Assembly (NCBI RefSeq): GCF_900101265.1
Contig: NZ_FMZS01000004.1
Coordinates: 124,001 to 188,000, forward strand
Direction of reading: 5' to 3'
DNA from: Massilia sp. PDC64
GTDB taxonomy: Bacteria > Pseudomonadota > Gammaproteobacteria > Burkholderiales > Burkholderiaceae_D
Length of the DNA: 64,000 nucleotides
The position numbers and the translations under genes are program-made. This document shows, one piece after another, positions 1 to 8,947 of the stretch (position 1 is the first letter of the stretch; each line of letters starts with the position of its first letter). Under the pieces are notes generated by a model that saw nothing but the letters and a program-made list of their open reading frames with translations, had not been told where the DNA came from and made no database searches.

Positions 1-1644
1 CGCGTGCGGCACCCGGACGGCTCCTGGCGCGACGTGCTCGCACGCGGCAAGGTGACGGCCGATGCCGAAGGCCGTCCCGCGTGGCTGCCGGGCGTCGTGC
101 TCGACATCAGCCGCCAGAAGCGCGCCGAGGAAGCGCTGCGCGCGAGCGAGATGCGCTTTGCGCGCCTGGCCGAATCGAACGTCGTGGGCATCGTGCGTTA
201 CCGCATGGACGGCAGCATCATCGATACGAACCAGGCCTTCCTCGACATGCTGGGCTATACGCGCGAGGACTTCGAACGCGATGGTCTTGCTTCGTGCATG
301 GTGACGCCGCCGGAATGGGCGGATGCGACGGCGCGCGCGATGGCGCAGCTGCGCAGGACGGGGCGCATGGAAAACCTCGTCAAGGAATACTTCCGCAAGG
401 ACGGCAGCCGGGTGAGCGTGCAGATCAGTGCCGTCACGCTGGACCAGCCGCCCACGGAAGGCCTGGCCGTGATGGTCGACGTCACGCCCATTCAGGAGGC
501 CCAGCGCTCGCTGCGCGACGCCGACCGGCGCAAGGACGAGTTCCTCGCGATGCTGGCGCACGAGCTGCGCAATCCGCTCGCGCCGATCACGGCGGCCGCC
601 GACTTCCTCAAGGTCGGCCGCCTGGACGAGGACCGCGTGCGCCAGGTGACGACGATCATCGGCCGCCAGGCGCGCCACATGACGGGGCTGATCGACGACC
701 TGCTCGACGTCTCGCGCGTCACGCGCGGCCTGATCACGCTGGAGCGCGCGCCCGTGCCGCTGGCGGGCATCATCGCGGAAGCCGTCGAACAGGTGCGACC
801 GCAGGTCAGGGCGAAGGCGCACCACCTGGAGCTGCACCTGCCGTCCGACGACGCGCAGGTGGAAGGGGACCGCAAGCGCCTCGTGCAGGTGTTCGCGAAC
901 ATCCTCGGCAACGCGGCGAAATACACGCCGGACGGCGGCCGCATCGACGTGCACGTGCGGCGCGATGGCGGCAACGTGGCCGTCGACGTGTGCGACAACG
1001 GCATCGGCATGACGCCGGACCTGGCGGCGCGCGCGTTCGACCTGTTCTCGCAGGCCGAGCGCAGCGCGGACCGCTCGCAGGGCGGCCTCGGCATCGGGCT
1101 CGCGCTCGTGAAGAGCCTCGTCGAGCTGCACGACGGCACCGTGTCCGCGCACAGCGACGGTCCCGGCCGGGGCAGCCGGTTCACCGTCGTGCTGCCGCGT
1201 CTCGCGAGCGACGGCGATGACGGGGACACGGAGCCGGTGGCGACGGGCGCCGCCGCGCCGCCCGAGGCGCTGGAAGTGCTGATCGTCGACGATAACGTGG
1301 ACGCGGCGCAGATCCTCGCCATGTACCTCGAGGCCGTGGGCCACCGGGCGACCGTGTGGCACAGCCCCGGCAAGGCACTCGCCTACGCGGCGCAGCGCCA
1401 GCCGGACGTGTGCGTGCTCGACATCGGCCTGCCGGAATTCGACGGCCACGAACTGGCGCGCCGCCTGCGCGCGCTGCCGGGCATGGCGGACGTGCCGCTG
1501 GTCGCCGTCAGCGGCTACGGCCAGGCGCACGACCGCGAGCGCGCGCTTGCCGCCGGTTTCGACCGCCACTTCGTCAAGCCCGTGATGGCGGCGGACATCC
1601 TGGACGTGCTGGACGGCGTGGCGGCCCGGCGCGCCGCGCGCTGA
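1..1644 (+). CDS. Hybrid sensor histidine kinase/response regulator (5' end outside window)
   Basis: The reading frame is open from the first base, so the true start lies upstream. Visible in order are the end of one PAS/PAC fold (PDGSWRDV), a complete PAS domain at about residues 50-160, a HisKA domain with H-box LAHELRNPLAPI at about 185, and a HATPase_c domain with DNGIGM and GGLGIGL. A C-terminal receiver follows, with VLIVDDNVD and phosphoacceptor VLDIGLPEFDG. No membrane segment is visible in this part. It is probably a cytoplasmic multi-PAS hybrid kinase, and the signal and partner are unknown. Its TGA abuts the convergent transporter gene with no gap (palindrome TGATCA). Confidence 0.93.
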   Translation, partial: RVRHPDGSWRDVLARGKVTADAEGRPAWLPGVVLDISRQKRAEEALRASEMRFARLAESNVVGIVRYRMDGSIIDTNQAFLDMLGYTREDFERDGLASCMVTPPEWADATARAMAQLRRTGRMENLVKEYFRKDGSRVSVQISAVTLDQPPTEGLAVMVDVTPIQEAQRSLRDADRRKDEFLAMLAHELRNPLAPITAAADFLKVGRLDEDRVRQVTTIIGRQARHMTGLIDDLLDVSRVTRGLITLERAPVPLAGIIAEAVEQVRPQVRAKAHHLELHLPSDDAQVEGDRKRLVQVFANILGNAAKYTPDGGRIDVHVRRDGGNVAVDVCDNGIGMTPDLAARAFDLFSQAERSADRSQGGLGIGLALVKSLVELHDGTVSAHSDGPGRGSRFTVVLPRLASDGDDGDTEPVATGAAAPPEALEVLIVDDNVDAAQILAMYLEAVGHRATVWHSPGKALAYAAQRQPDVCVLDIGLPEFDGHELARRLRALPGMADVPLVAVSGYGQAHDRERALAAGFDRHFVKPVMAADILDVLDGVAARRAAR

Positions 1645-3372
1645 TCACTTCGCGGCCGGCCGCGCGAAAAAGGCGTCGATCTCTTCCAGCGTCTTGCCGC
1701 GCGTCTCGGGCAGCAGGAAGGCCGCGGCGAGGAAGTACACGACCGTGCACGCCGCGCCGAAGAAGAAGATCGTGGAATAGCCGTGGCGGCCGACCGTCGG
1801 CAGGAACACGGCCGCGATCGACGTCGACACGAACTGGTTGACCAGCAGCGCGATGCTCATGCCGTTCGAGCGGATCCGCGTCGGCATCAGCTCGGACAGT
1901 GCCAGCCACACGCACACGCCCGGGCCCACGGCAAAGCTGGCGACGAACAGGCAGATCGCGAGTGCGACGAGCCAGCCGTGGCTCGTCGTCGGCAACGGGC
2001 CGAGTCGCGCACTGTCGATGGTCAGGGGCGCGGCGCTTGCCGCGGCCGGGTCCGGGAACGGATTCAGGTGCAGGCGGCGGAACGCGGCGCCGATCACGCT
2101 GTCCGGCTGCACGGTGCCCGTGCGGCTGGCGTCCACGCGGGGCAGGGCGGGATCGTCGCTGCGGATGCTGGCCACGTTCGTGAACGGGCCGTAGGCATAG
2201 GCGACCGTGAGCACCTGCGGCGGCCCGACCGCGTCGGCCGGGTTGGCACCCAGCGCGCGCAGCGTCGGCGCGTCCAGGCGCAGTGCCAGGCCGTCGTCGC
2301 GCGCCAGCGAGCGGACCTGCGCGACGACGTCGCGCTGTTCGGCCTCGTTGGCGCGGAACAGCAGGCCGACGGCCAGCAGCGCGACGACGATGCCCGCCGT
2401 GCCCACCATCAGCAGGAAGCGGCGGCCCTTGCGGTCGACGAGCAGCACGGCGACGATGGTCATGAGGGCGTTCAGCACCTTCAGCAGCACGTCGGCCAGG
2501 TTGGCGCTGGACCCGGACAGGCCCGCGCGGTCGAGGATGTTGACGACATAGGCGAGTATGGAATTGATCCCCGTGGTCTGGTTGCAGGCGAGGATCAGGC
2601 AGGCCAGCAGGAACGGCAGCACGTAGCGGCGCGACAGCAGCGAATCCGCGGCGCGCGCCGCAGGTGCGGCGGTGTCATCGCGCTTGCCGCGCTGTGCGAG
2701 CCAGCGGGGCGATTCCGCCAGCAGCAGGCAGCCCAGCGTGAACACGACGCCGGGCGTGAGGCACATCCAGAAGATGCCGCGCCATGCCCGGTCCTTCGCG
2801 GCCAGCACGGCGGCGGCGCGTGCCGCGTCCGGCAATGCGGCGGCGGCATCGGTCGCGGCCTGCACGGTGCGCGCCTGCACGAGACCGATCAGCGCGGCCG
2901 CGACGAGGCCTACCGTGAGCAGCAGCTGGAACAGCGCGGCGCCGCGGCCGCGCCGGTCCGCATCCAGGCATTCGGCAAGGTACAGCGGCACGATCACGCC
3001 GATCAGGCCACCGCTGACGCCCTGCAGCAGGCGGCCGCACAGCAGAGGCATGTAGCCGTCGGCCAGCGCGATCAGCGGGATGCTGGCGACGAACAGCGCG
3101 CCCGAGACCACCATGGCGGGACGGCGGCCGATGACGTCGGCGAGCAGGCCGGCGAACAGCGACGACAGCACGGACCCGAGCAGCACGGCCGCCACGACGA
3201 ACGACAGCTGCTGGGCGCCCAGCTTCCACGCCAGCGCGGCCGTCGATTCCAGGTAGGGCAATGCCCCCGCGATGATGCCGACATCGATGCCGTACAACAG
3301 CCCACCCATGCCGGCGATGAACAGCAGGTAGCGGGTGGACCAGGCGGGGGATCTCGGGGTGAGCGCTGTCAT
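1645..3372 (-). CDS. MFS transporter, sugar porter family, with a large extracytoplasmic insertion
   Basis: A 575-residue inner-membrane carrier with 12 predicted helices. Sugar-porter signatures are GIDVGIIAGALPY in TM1, DVIGRRPAM in the first cytoplasmic loop, LAESPRWLAQRGKRDD before the central loop and LPETRGKTLEEID at the C-terminus. Family members are usually about 450-500 residues. The extra length is a hydrophilic stretch of about 120 residues between TM9 and TM10 (from RANEAEQRD to LPTTSHGW) plus a shorter one after TM5. The start is the ATG at 3372, where the membrane protein begins; the longer open frame upstream is antisense to other genes. The substrate is probably a monosaccharide or polyol, by family only. 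Confidence 0.9.
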   Translation of the reverse strand: MTALTPRSPAWSTRYLLFIAGMGGLLYGIDVGIIAGALPYLESTAALAWKLGAQQLSFVVAAVLLGSVLSSLFAGLLADVIGRRPAMVVSGALFVASIPLIALADGYMPLLCGRLLQGVSGGLIGVIVPLYLAECLDADRRGRGAALFQLLLTVGLVAAALIGLVQARTVQAATDAAAALPDAARAAAVLAAKDRAWRGIFWMCLTPGVVFTLGCLLLAESPRWLAQRGKRDDTAAPAARAADSLLSRRYVLPFLLACLILACNQTTGINSILAYVVNILDRAGLSGSSANLADVLLKVLNALMTIVAVLLVDRKGRRFLLMVGTAGIVVALLAVGLLFRANEAEQRDVVAQVRSLARDDGLALRLDAPTLRALGANPADAVGPPQVLTVAYAYGPFTNVASIRSDDPALPRVDASRTGTVQPDSVIGAAFRRLHLNPFPDPAAASAAPLTIDSARLGPLPTTSHGWLVALAICLFVASFAVGPGVCVWLALSELMPTRIRSNGMSIALLVNQFVSTSIAAVFLPTVGRHGYSTIFFFGAACTVVYFLAAAFLLPETRGKTLEEIDAFFARPAAK

Positions 3373-3431
3373 GACGTCTCCGGTCGCGTGTTTTGGCCAG
3401 TGTAACGTCGGTGCGCCCATCGGATGTGTCA

Positions 3432-3451
3432 AATCTTGCGGTGTGAAGATT
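3432..3451. repeat. 6-bp inverted repeat in the MFS/hydrolase divergent region
   Basis: AATCTT (3432-3437) and AAGATT (3446-3451) are perfectly complementary across 8 bases, between two divergent start codons. It could be an operator; no regulator gene is adjacent. Confidence 0.25.
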
Positions 3452-3513
3452 GGTGAGTTTTTACGCCTGCGCCGCACGCTAGGATGGCGGTTTCCAACTG
3501 TTCCGGAGATTCC

Positions 3514-4512
3514 ATGTCGCGTGCCGTTCTGTTTTCCGTCCTGCTGGCTGGCGTGTCCGCTGGTGCCGCCGCCGCCGCGATCAACGACGCCGACCGCGAG
3601 TTCGCCCGCCCGCACCAGATGGTCGACATCGGCGGCCGCCGGCTGAACCTGTACTGCGCGGGGAGCGGACCGGTAACCGTCGTGTTCGATGCACCGTCGG
3701 GCGACGCCGGCTGGTCGTGGCATGGCGTGCAACCCAAGGTGGCCGCGCGCACGCGCGCTTGTGTGTACGACCGCGCGGCGCGCGGCTTCAGCGACCCGTC
3801 GCCGCTGCCGCCCACGTTCGGCAATGCCGCGTCCGACCTCCACGCGCTGCTGGCCAAGGCCGGCATCGCGCCGCCGTACGTCCTCGTGGGGAATTCGTTC
3901 GGAGGCGCCGTCGCCCAGCTGTACGCCTACCGCTATCCGCAGGATGTGAAGGCGCTCGTGCTGGTCGAAGCGGGGCACGAGGACGAAGAAAAGCGGATCA
4001 ATGCCGCCTCGCAGGGCAAGCTGAAGCAGCTGTACGAGGGGCAGAACCAGTTCATCGCGCAGTGCGCCGAGGCAGCCCGCAAAGGTTTCGAACTGGGCAG
4101 CGACCTGTTCGCCGCCTGCACGGGCGGCACGGGCACGGAGTACGGCCGCGAGCTGGCGGCCGCGCGTCTTGCGATGGTGCGCCAGCCGGCGTACTGGGAC
4201 GATCTCGTCGCCGGGAACAAGGCGGGCGATGCGAGCGAGGCCGAACTGCGCGCCGCGCGCCGCAGCTTCGGCGACCTGCCGCTCGTCGTGCTCGTGCGCG
4301 GCGTGAGCCCGTATGCCGTGCCGGGCAAGCCGCAAAGTGCCCTGAACAAGGCGACGGAGGCGGAAAACCTCGCGATCCAGAAGGACATCGCCGCGCTGTC
4401 CACGCGCTCCAGCCTGCACATCGTGGCCGGCGCGTCCCACATCATCCAGGCCGACAAGCCGCAGGCCGTCGTCGACGCCGTCAACGAGGCGCTGGACCGG
4501 GCCGGTTACTGA
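3514..4512 (+). CDS. Secreted alpha/beta hydrolase
   Basis: 332 residues with a Sec-type signal peptide (about residues 1-22, ending in an alanine run), so probably periplasmic or exported. It has the alpha/beta-hydrolase fold with nucleophile elbow GNSFGG (Ser128), a putative oxyanion segment DAPSGDAGW, and a late histidine in GASHIIQADKP. The substrate is unknown; esterase or lipase-like is the safest reading. ATG 3514 is preceded by a GGAG ribosome site and starts exactly at the signal peptide, so it is preferred over the frame opening at 3484. The last 7 bases overlap the end of mdcH on the other strand. Confidence 0.85.
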   Translation: MSRAVLFSVLLAGVSAGAAAAAINDADREFARPHQMVDIGGRRLNLYCAGSGPVTVVFDAPSGDAGWSWHGVQPKVAARTRACVYDRAARGFSDPSPLPPTFGNAASDLHALLAKAGIAPPYVLVGNSFGGAVAQLYAYRYPQDVKALVLVEAGHEDEEKRINAASQGKLKQLYEGQNQFIAQCAEAARKGFELGSDLFAACTGGTGTEYGRELAAARLAMVRQPAYWDDLVAGNKAGDASEAELRAARRSFGDLPLVVLVRGVSPYAVPGKPQSALNKATEAENLAIQKDIAALSTRSSLHIVAGASHIIQADKPQAVVDAVNEALDRAGY

Positions 4513-5432
4513 GCTTCCTGGACGGCCCGCACGAGCGCGTCGAGCCGGTTGCCGTCCGCGCACAGGGCGGTGCCCGCGCCGAAATCGGCCTCCTGCGCGA
4601 GCCGGGTCAGCACGGACCCGCTGGGCATCTCCAACGCCGCGCGGGCGCCCCGTTCCCACGCGTGGCGCAACGTGTCCGCCCACAGCACGGGGCGCGCCAT
4701 GTTCGCGGCGAGGTCCGCCATGATACGGTCGCCGTCGAACAGGGCGCGCGCCGCGCTGCTGCTGATCCAGGTGATCCTGGAACGTTTGCGCGCGACCTGG
4801 TCGCAGGCGCAGGCAAGCAGGCGCGCCTGCTCGTCCAGCAGCGGGCAATGCGACGGCACCGGCACGGCCAGCCGCTCCGCGCGGTGCGCGCCATGCGCGC
4901 GGGCCAGCGTGGCGACGGCGTCCAGGGCCGGCGCGCTGCCGGCGATGACGAGCTGGCGGGGCGCGTTCAGGTTCGCGAGGTAGACGGGCGTGTCCGGCCC
5001 GTGGACTTGCGCAATCAACGGTTCCAGCTGCTGCCGCGTCAGGCCGCCGATCGCCGTCATGCCATAGCCGGTGGGGTACGCGTCTTCCATCAGCCGGGCG
5101 CGCAGTTCGACGAGGCGTACGGCGTCCGTGAAATCCAGCACGCCCGCCATCACGGCCGCAGGCCACGCGCCGATCGACAGGCCGGCCACCATCTGCGGGG
5201 CCGCGCCATGCGCCGCCAGCACCCGCGCCATCGCGACGCCCGCCACCAGCAGCGCCAACTGCACGGCGACCGTGGACCGCAGCGCGTCGGCGGCGTCCAG
5301 CACGAGCACGTCGCGGCCCAGCGCGGCGCTCGCCTCGGCCAGCGTGCGTTCCGTTTCGGCGTGCGCCGGCAGCGTATGCAGCATGCCGGGTTTCTGCGCG
5401 CCCTGGCCGGGGAAGGTGAACAGGACGCTCAT
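4506..5432 (-). CDS. mdcH: Malonate decarboxylase-associated malonyl transferase MdcH
   Basis: 308 residues of the malonyl-CoA:ACP transacylase fold: FTFPGQGAQKPGM at the N-terminus, active-site serine in GLSIGAW, catalytic histidine in VPSHCPLL. In malonate decarboxylase systems MdcH charges the acyl carrier subunit with malonyl groups and so starts the catalytic cycle. It is the last gene of the mdc operon. Its ATG overlaps the mdcG stop by 4 bases (ATGA), indicating translational coupling. The housekeeping FabD is its close relative, but the operon context makes MdcH clear. Confidence 0.94.
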   Translation of the reverse strand: MSVLFTFPGQGAQKPGMLHTLPAHAETERTLAEASAALGRDVLVLDAADALRSTVAVQLALLVAGVAMARVLAAHGAAPQMVAGLSIGAWPAAVMAGVLDFTDAVRLVELRARLMEDAYPTGYGMTAIGGLTRQQLEPLIAQVHGPDTPVYLANLNAPRQLVIAGSAPALDAVATLARAHGAHRAERLAVPVPSHCPLLDEQARLLACACDQVARKRSRITWISSSAARALFDGDRIMADLAANMARPVLWADTLRHAWERGARAALEMPSGSVLTRLAQEADFGAGTALCADGNRLDALVRAVQEAQ

Positions 5433-6022
5433 GCGGTCTCCCACGGGTCGGCGACGAGACGGGGACCGTCGTTCGTCTTCAGCAGCACGCGGCCGCCGCG
5501 CGCATATTCCGCGAGGGCGAAGCCGGCGGTGCCCGTGTCGACCTGGATGTCGAGGCGGCACGACTGGCCGTCCTGCAGCGCGCACAGGGCATCCACCAGC
5601 GCGGCGGACGGCCGGCGCGGCAGGCGCACGAGCAGATCGAGGTCGCTCGTCGCGCGCAGCACGGGCAGTCCGCACGCGAGCCAGTAGCCCGCGCCGCCGG
5701 CCGGGCCCCAGTCGACGTCGAGCGCGTCCAGCCGCGGGGCCAGCGCGCGCAGGACGGCGATGCAGGGCAGGTCGCCCCCTGCCGTGCGCGCTCGTGCGGC
5801 CAGCATGCGCGGGGTGACGACAGAGGCCACGTCGGGCGCAGCCACGTAGCCTTTGCAGCGCTCGCTGCGCAGCAGGCCGCGCGCGCCGACGGGGACGATG
5901 GCGGGCGCCGTCGACTCCCGCCGCACGACCAGCGGCGCCGCCGGATTCAGCCAGTCAGGCCGCGCCCCGTCGCACCCGAACGCGTCGGGGCGGCGGAGGA
6001 ACAGCAGGTCGTGCGGGGCCAT
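5429..6022 (-). CDS. mdcG: Phosphoribosyl-dephospho-CoA transferase MdcG
   Basis: 197 residues. It transfers the triphosphoribosyl-dephospho-CoA precursor made by MdcB onto a serine of the acyl carrier subunit MdcC, making holo-decarboxylase. A nucleotidyltransferase-like acidic motif SDLDLLVRLP and a second acidic strand CRLDIQVD are visible. The N-terminus MAPHDLLFL is typical of the family. The start lies 1 base after the madM stop and the end overlaps mdcH by 4 bases. Confidence 0.93.
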   Translation of the reverse strand: MAPHDLLFLRRPDAFGCDGARPDWLNPAAPLVVRRESTAPAIVPVGARGLLRSERCKGYVAAPDVASVVTPRMLAARARTAGGDLPCIAVLRALAPRLDALDVDWGPAGGAGYWLACGLPVLRATSDLDLLVRLPRRPSAALVDALCALQDGQSCRLDIQVDTGTAGFALAEYARGGRVLLKTNDGPRLVADPWETA

Positions 6023-6023
6023 G

Positions 6024-6788
6024 TCAGCCCACCAGCGAGCGGGTCGCGAAGAACAGCAGCGACGGGCCGAGGAGGCAGCCGAGGCCCGTGTGGAACGTCG
6101 CGACGAGCGCGCCGTACGGCACGAGCCTGCGGTCCGTGGCCGCCAGCCCGGCCGAGACGCCGCTGACGGTGCCGGCCAGCCCGCCGAACACCATCGCCGA
6201 GCGCGGCGTGGACAGGCGCAGGAAGCGCGCCGCCATCGGCGTGCCGACCATGACCATGATCGCCTTCACGAGGCCGGTCGCGATGGACAGGGCCATGATT
6301 TCCGAGCTGGCCCCGATCGCGGCGCCCGTCACCGGGCCGACGATATACGTGACGGCGCCGGCGCCGATGGTCGTGATGCTGACGGCGTCGCGGTAGCCGA
6401 AGCCCCACGCCACGCTGGCGCCCACGATGAACGGCAGCACCGTGCCGAGCATCAGCGCGACGGCGCCCACGAGGCCCGCCTTTCGCGCTTCCGTGACTTG
6501 CACTTCGAACGCGGTGGCGACGATGGCGAAGTCGCGCAGCATCGCGCCGCCCATCAGGCCGACGCCGGCGAACAGGGTGACGTCCGCCAGGCCTTTCTGA
6601 CCACCGGTCTGGATGCCGCCCCAGTAGGCGAGACCCAGGCCGATGAGGATGGCGATGGCGGAGCCGTGCACGCGGCCGAACGTGAGGCGGCGCGACAGCT
6701 GCATCGACACGATCATCACGAGGCCCACGAGGGCGAAGGCCAGCACGAGGCCGTTGTGCTTCGCGGTTTTTTCGAGAAGTTCGAGCAT
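6024..6788 (-). CDS. madM: Malonate transporter subunit MadM
   Basis: 254 residues, the usual length, and almost entirely hydrophobic with about 7-8 membrane segments. Glycine-rich conserved segments (GVGLMGGAMLRDFAIV, GAGAVTYIVGPVTGAAIGAS) match the large subunit of the two-component MadLM malonate/Na+ or H+ symporter. It sits 11 bases after madL and 1 base before mdcG, within the decarboxylase operon, so uptake and breakdown are co-expressed. Confidence 0.93.
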   Translation of the reverse strand: MLELLEKTAKHNGLVLAFALVGLVMIVSMQLSRRLTFGRVHGSAIAILIGLGLAYWGGIQTGGQKGLADVTLFAGVGLMGGAMLRDFAIVATAFEVQVTEARKAGLVGAVALMLGTVLPFIVGASVAWGFGYRDAVSITTIGAGAVTYIVGPVTGAAIGASSEIMALSIATGLVKAIMVMVGTPMAARFLRLSTPRSAMVFGGLAGTVSGVSAGLAATDRRLVPYGALVATFHTGLGCLLGPSLLFFATRSLVG

Positions 6789-6799
6789 GATGGCCTCCG

Positions 6800-7201
6800 T
6801 CAGGCGCGTTGGGTGGCGACGCGGGCTTCGGCGTCGGCCTCGGGGGCCGGCCGTTCGCCGCGGTTGATCAGCGAGACGCAGACGGCGCACACGAGCACCG
6901 TGGCGAAGGCGGCGAGCAGGGCGACGGGGCCGCCGCGCAGCGCGGAGACGACGTTCTGCTGGGCGGCCATCGCGACGACGACCGGGATGTACATGGCGCC
7001 CCAGAAGCCGACGCCCATTTCCGTCTGCGCCGGCATCAGCCCGCGCTTGTGCAGCCACAGGCGCGCGCAGATCAGCAGGATCATGGCGATGCCCACCCCG
7101 CCCACGTTGGTCTTGGCGCCCAGCAGCGTTCCGAGCAGGTCGCCCAGGAAGATGCCGAGCAGGTGGCAGATGGCCAGCAATGCGGTTCCGTAGATAATCA
7201 T
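6800..7201 (-). CDS. madL: Malonate transporter subunit MadL
   Basis: 133 residues with four likely membrane helices. It starts MIIYGTALLAICHLLGIFLGD and contains GAKTNVGGVGIAM, both typical of the small MadL subunit. The predicted cytoplasmic tail of about 20 residues is hydrophilic. A good ribosome site (GAGGAGA) precedes the ATG at 7201. It follows mdcE after a 70-base gap holding a hairpin, the only sizeable gap inside the operon. Confidence 0.93.
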   Translation of the reverse strand: MIIYGTALLAICHLLGIFLGDLLGTLLGAKTNVGGVGIAMILLICARLWLHKRGLMPAQTEMGVGFWGAMYIPVVVAMAAQQNVVSALRGGPVALLAAFATVLVCAVCVSLINRGERPAPEADAEARVATQRA

Positions 7202-7231
7202 GTGTGTCTCCTCTTTGTCCGGGAAAAAGGT

Positions 7232-7261
7232 GGCCGGCCGGTTGTTATGTTGTTTGCGGCC
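7232..7261 (-). promoter_or_regulatory. Hairpin between mdcE and madL
   Basis: CCGGCCG (7232-7238) and CGGCCGG (7255-7261) are perfect 7-bp arms around a 16-base loop, in the only long gap inside the mdc operon. No U-tract follows in the direction of transcription, so it is not a canonical terminator. It may slow transcription or stabilise the upstream mRNA end. Confidence 0.35.
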
Positions 7262-7271
7262 GGTACTGTGG

Positions 7272-8102
7272 TTACTGGTCGGCGGCCTCCCATTCCGTTG
7301 CGAGCAGCTCGCGCACCGTACGCGAGGCGCCCCGGTGTTGGCCGCGCAGGCGGCAGGACAGGTCGCGGCGCGGGTCCTCGAGGATGTCCGCCAGCGCCGC
7401 CTCCAGCGCGCCGTGGACGAGGGCGATGTCCTGCTCGTCCGGCAGCGCGGGATTCGTCAGTTGCAGCACGTCGTGCAGGATCCCGAGCGACGCGAAGCTC
7501 CGGATGTCGTAGGCCATCGGCGGCACGCGGGCCGCCAGCTGTTCCAGCGCCTCGACGGAGCGCAGGGTGACGCGCGCGGCGGACGCCTTGCCCATCGCGT
7601 GTACGGCCACGGCCGGGTCGTCCAGCGCGATCAGGCGGTTGGCCTGGTAGCCGTGCGCGAGGAACGCGCCGGACATCGCGAGGCCGACGATCAGGCCGAT
7701 GACGGGGTGGCCCGCCTGGCGGGCGTCCGCGTACGCCGCCACGGCGCCGGCCAGTGCCTGGTGGATGCCGTATGCTTCCTCGCGCCGGCCGTAGGCCTGG
7801 CTCGGTACGTCGATGACGGCCACGATGGGACGCTTGTCGGCGGTATCGCGGTCGAGGTCGATGACCTCGCGGACGGCCTGCGCGAGGCGCCAGCCTTCGA
7901 CGAGGCCAACTTCGCCGTTGCGGGCGCGGGGAAACGGGTTGTCCGGGTCGGGCACGACGGCGATGTAGCGCGCGGGCCGTCCGGCCAGGATGGCGTCGCA
8001 GGCGTGCACGGTGGTCCAGTCGTGGACGGGGTGGGCACCACCCGTCAGCAGGCGCAGCCACATGGCGCCGCGCGAGGCGTGGTTCGTTTGCGTATCCATC
8101 AT
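7272..8102 (-). CDS. mdcE: Malonate decarboxylase gamma subunit MdcE
   Basis: 276 residues. Together with MdcD it forms the carboxylase-like decarboxylase component that releases CO2 from malonyl-S-MdcC. It has the crotonase-like carboxyltransferase fold, with glycine-rich VIGLIVGLAMSGAFLAHGYQ and AVHAMGKASAARVT segments. The start is taken at ATG 8102, which overlaps the mdcD stop as ATGA; the next codon is also ATG. The 3' end is followed by the 70-base mdcE-madL gap. Confidence 0.94.
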   Translation of the reverse strand: MMDTQTNHASRGAMWLRLLTGGAHPVHDWTTVHACDAILAGRPARYIAVVPDPDNPFPRARNGEVGLVEGWRLAQAVREVIDLDRDTADKRPIVAVIDVPSQAYGRREEAYGIHQALAGAVAAYADARQAGHPVIGLIVGLAMSGAFLAHGYQANRLIALDDPAVAVHAMGKASAARVTLRSVEALEQLAARVPPMAYDIRSFASLGILHDVLQLTNPALPDEQDIALVHGALEAALADILEDPRRDLSCRLRGQHRGASRTVRELLATEWEAADQ

Positions 8103-8947
8103 TCCAGTCCTTTCGAATACAGTGCGCGGACGTCCTGCGCCGTCGCCTGGCGGTCCGTGTCGACTCTTTCCAGGCAGGCGAGGAAATCGGCCGCGCGGTC
8201 GCTGCGGTGCACGGGCGGCACGCCCCGTCCGAAGAAATCGATGACGGTGGCGCGCACGAGCCCCGTGTCGTCGTCCACGCAGGCGTCGGCCAGGTGCGTG
8301 GCCGTGCGCTGCTCGCCGCCCGTCAGGCCCCAGATCAGGGCACGCTGGCGCGCATCGAATTCCGCGACACCCGCTTCCTGCTCGATCACCTGCGGGCCGT
8401 TGAGGCCCAGCCGCGCCTCCCGCGTCATCACGAAATACGAGCACAGGCCGGCCGCGATCGACATGCCGCCATAGCACCCCACCGTGCCCGCGCTGATGCC
8501 GATGACGGGGCGGTGGCGGCGCAGGGCGACGATGGCGGACTGGATCTCGGCAATGCCCGCGAGGCCCAGGTTCGCTTCCTGCAGGCGCACGCCGCCCGTC
8601 TCGAACACGATGACGGCCTGGGTCGGGACACCCCGTTCGTTGTCGCGCAGCGCCAGTTCCAGCGCACCGGCGATCTTGGCGGCGCCGATTTCTCCCATGC
8701 TGCCGCCCTGGAACGCGCCTTCGATGGCGAGGACGACGGTCGGTTGCCCAGCCAGCCTGCCCCTGGCGACGACGACGCCGTCGTCGGCCTGCGTGACGAG
8801 GTGCTGCATGGCGAGCCACGGCGAATACAGGCGGGCGAATGGGCCGGCCAGTTCGCGGAACGTGCCCGGATCGAGCAGCGCCTGGGCGCGGCTGCGGGCG
8901 CCCCGTTCGATGAAGCTGTCGCGCTTCAAGAGGTTCTCGATGCTCAT
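8099..8947 (-). CDS. mdcD: Malonate decarboxylase beta subunit MdcD
   Basis: 282 residues, acetyl-CoA-carboxylase-beta-like carboxyltransferase fold. Conserved segments are GAFQGGSMGEIGAAKIAGALELA, the FETGGVRLQEANLGL stretch and GTVGCYGGMSIAAGLCSYFVMT. It partners MdcE in decarboxylating the malonyl thioester. Both ends overlap neighbours by 4 bases (ATGA with mdcC upstream and mdcE downstream), a sign of tight stoichiometric coupling. Confidence 0.95.
   Translation of the reverse strand: MSIENLLKRDSFIERGARSRAQALLDPGTFRELAGPFARLYSPWLAMQHLVTQADDGVVVARGRLAGQPTVVLAIEGAFQGGSMGEIGAAKIAGALELALRDNERGVPTQAVIVFETGGVRLQEANLGLAGIAEIQSAIVALRRHRPVIGISAGTVGCYGGMSIAAGLCSYFVMTREARLGLNGPQVIEQEAGVAEFDARQRALIWGLTGGEQRTATHLADACVDDDTGLVRATVIDFFGRGVPPVHRSDRAADFLACLERVDTDRQATAQDVRALYSKGLE

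Noticed and set aside
1783..3405. 540-codon plus-strand frame across the MFS gene
   Set aside because: Low-complexity Arg/Gln/Gly product with no start signal; the MFS reading has clear motifs.
3373..5166. Upstream extension of the MFS frame to 1173 codons
   Set aside because: The extra 600 residues lie antisense to the hydrolase and mdcH genes and look random; the true start is ATG 3372.
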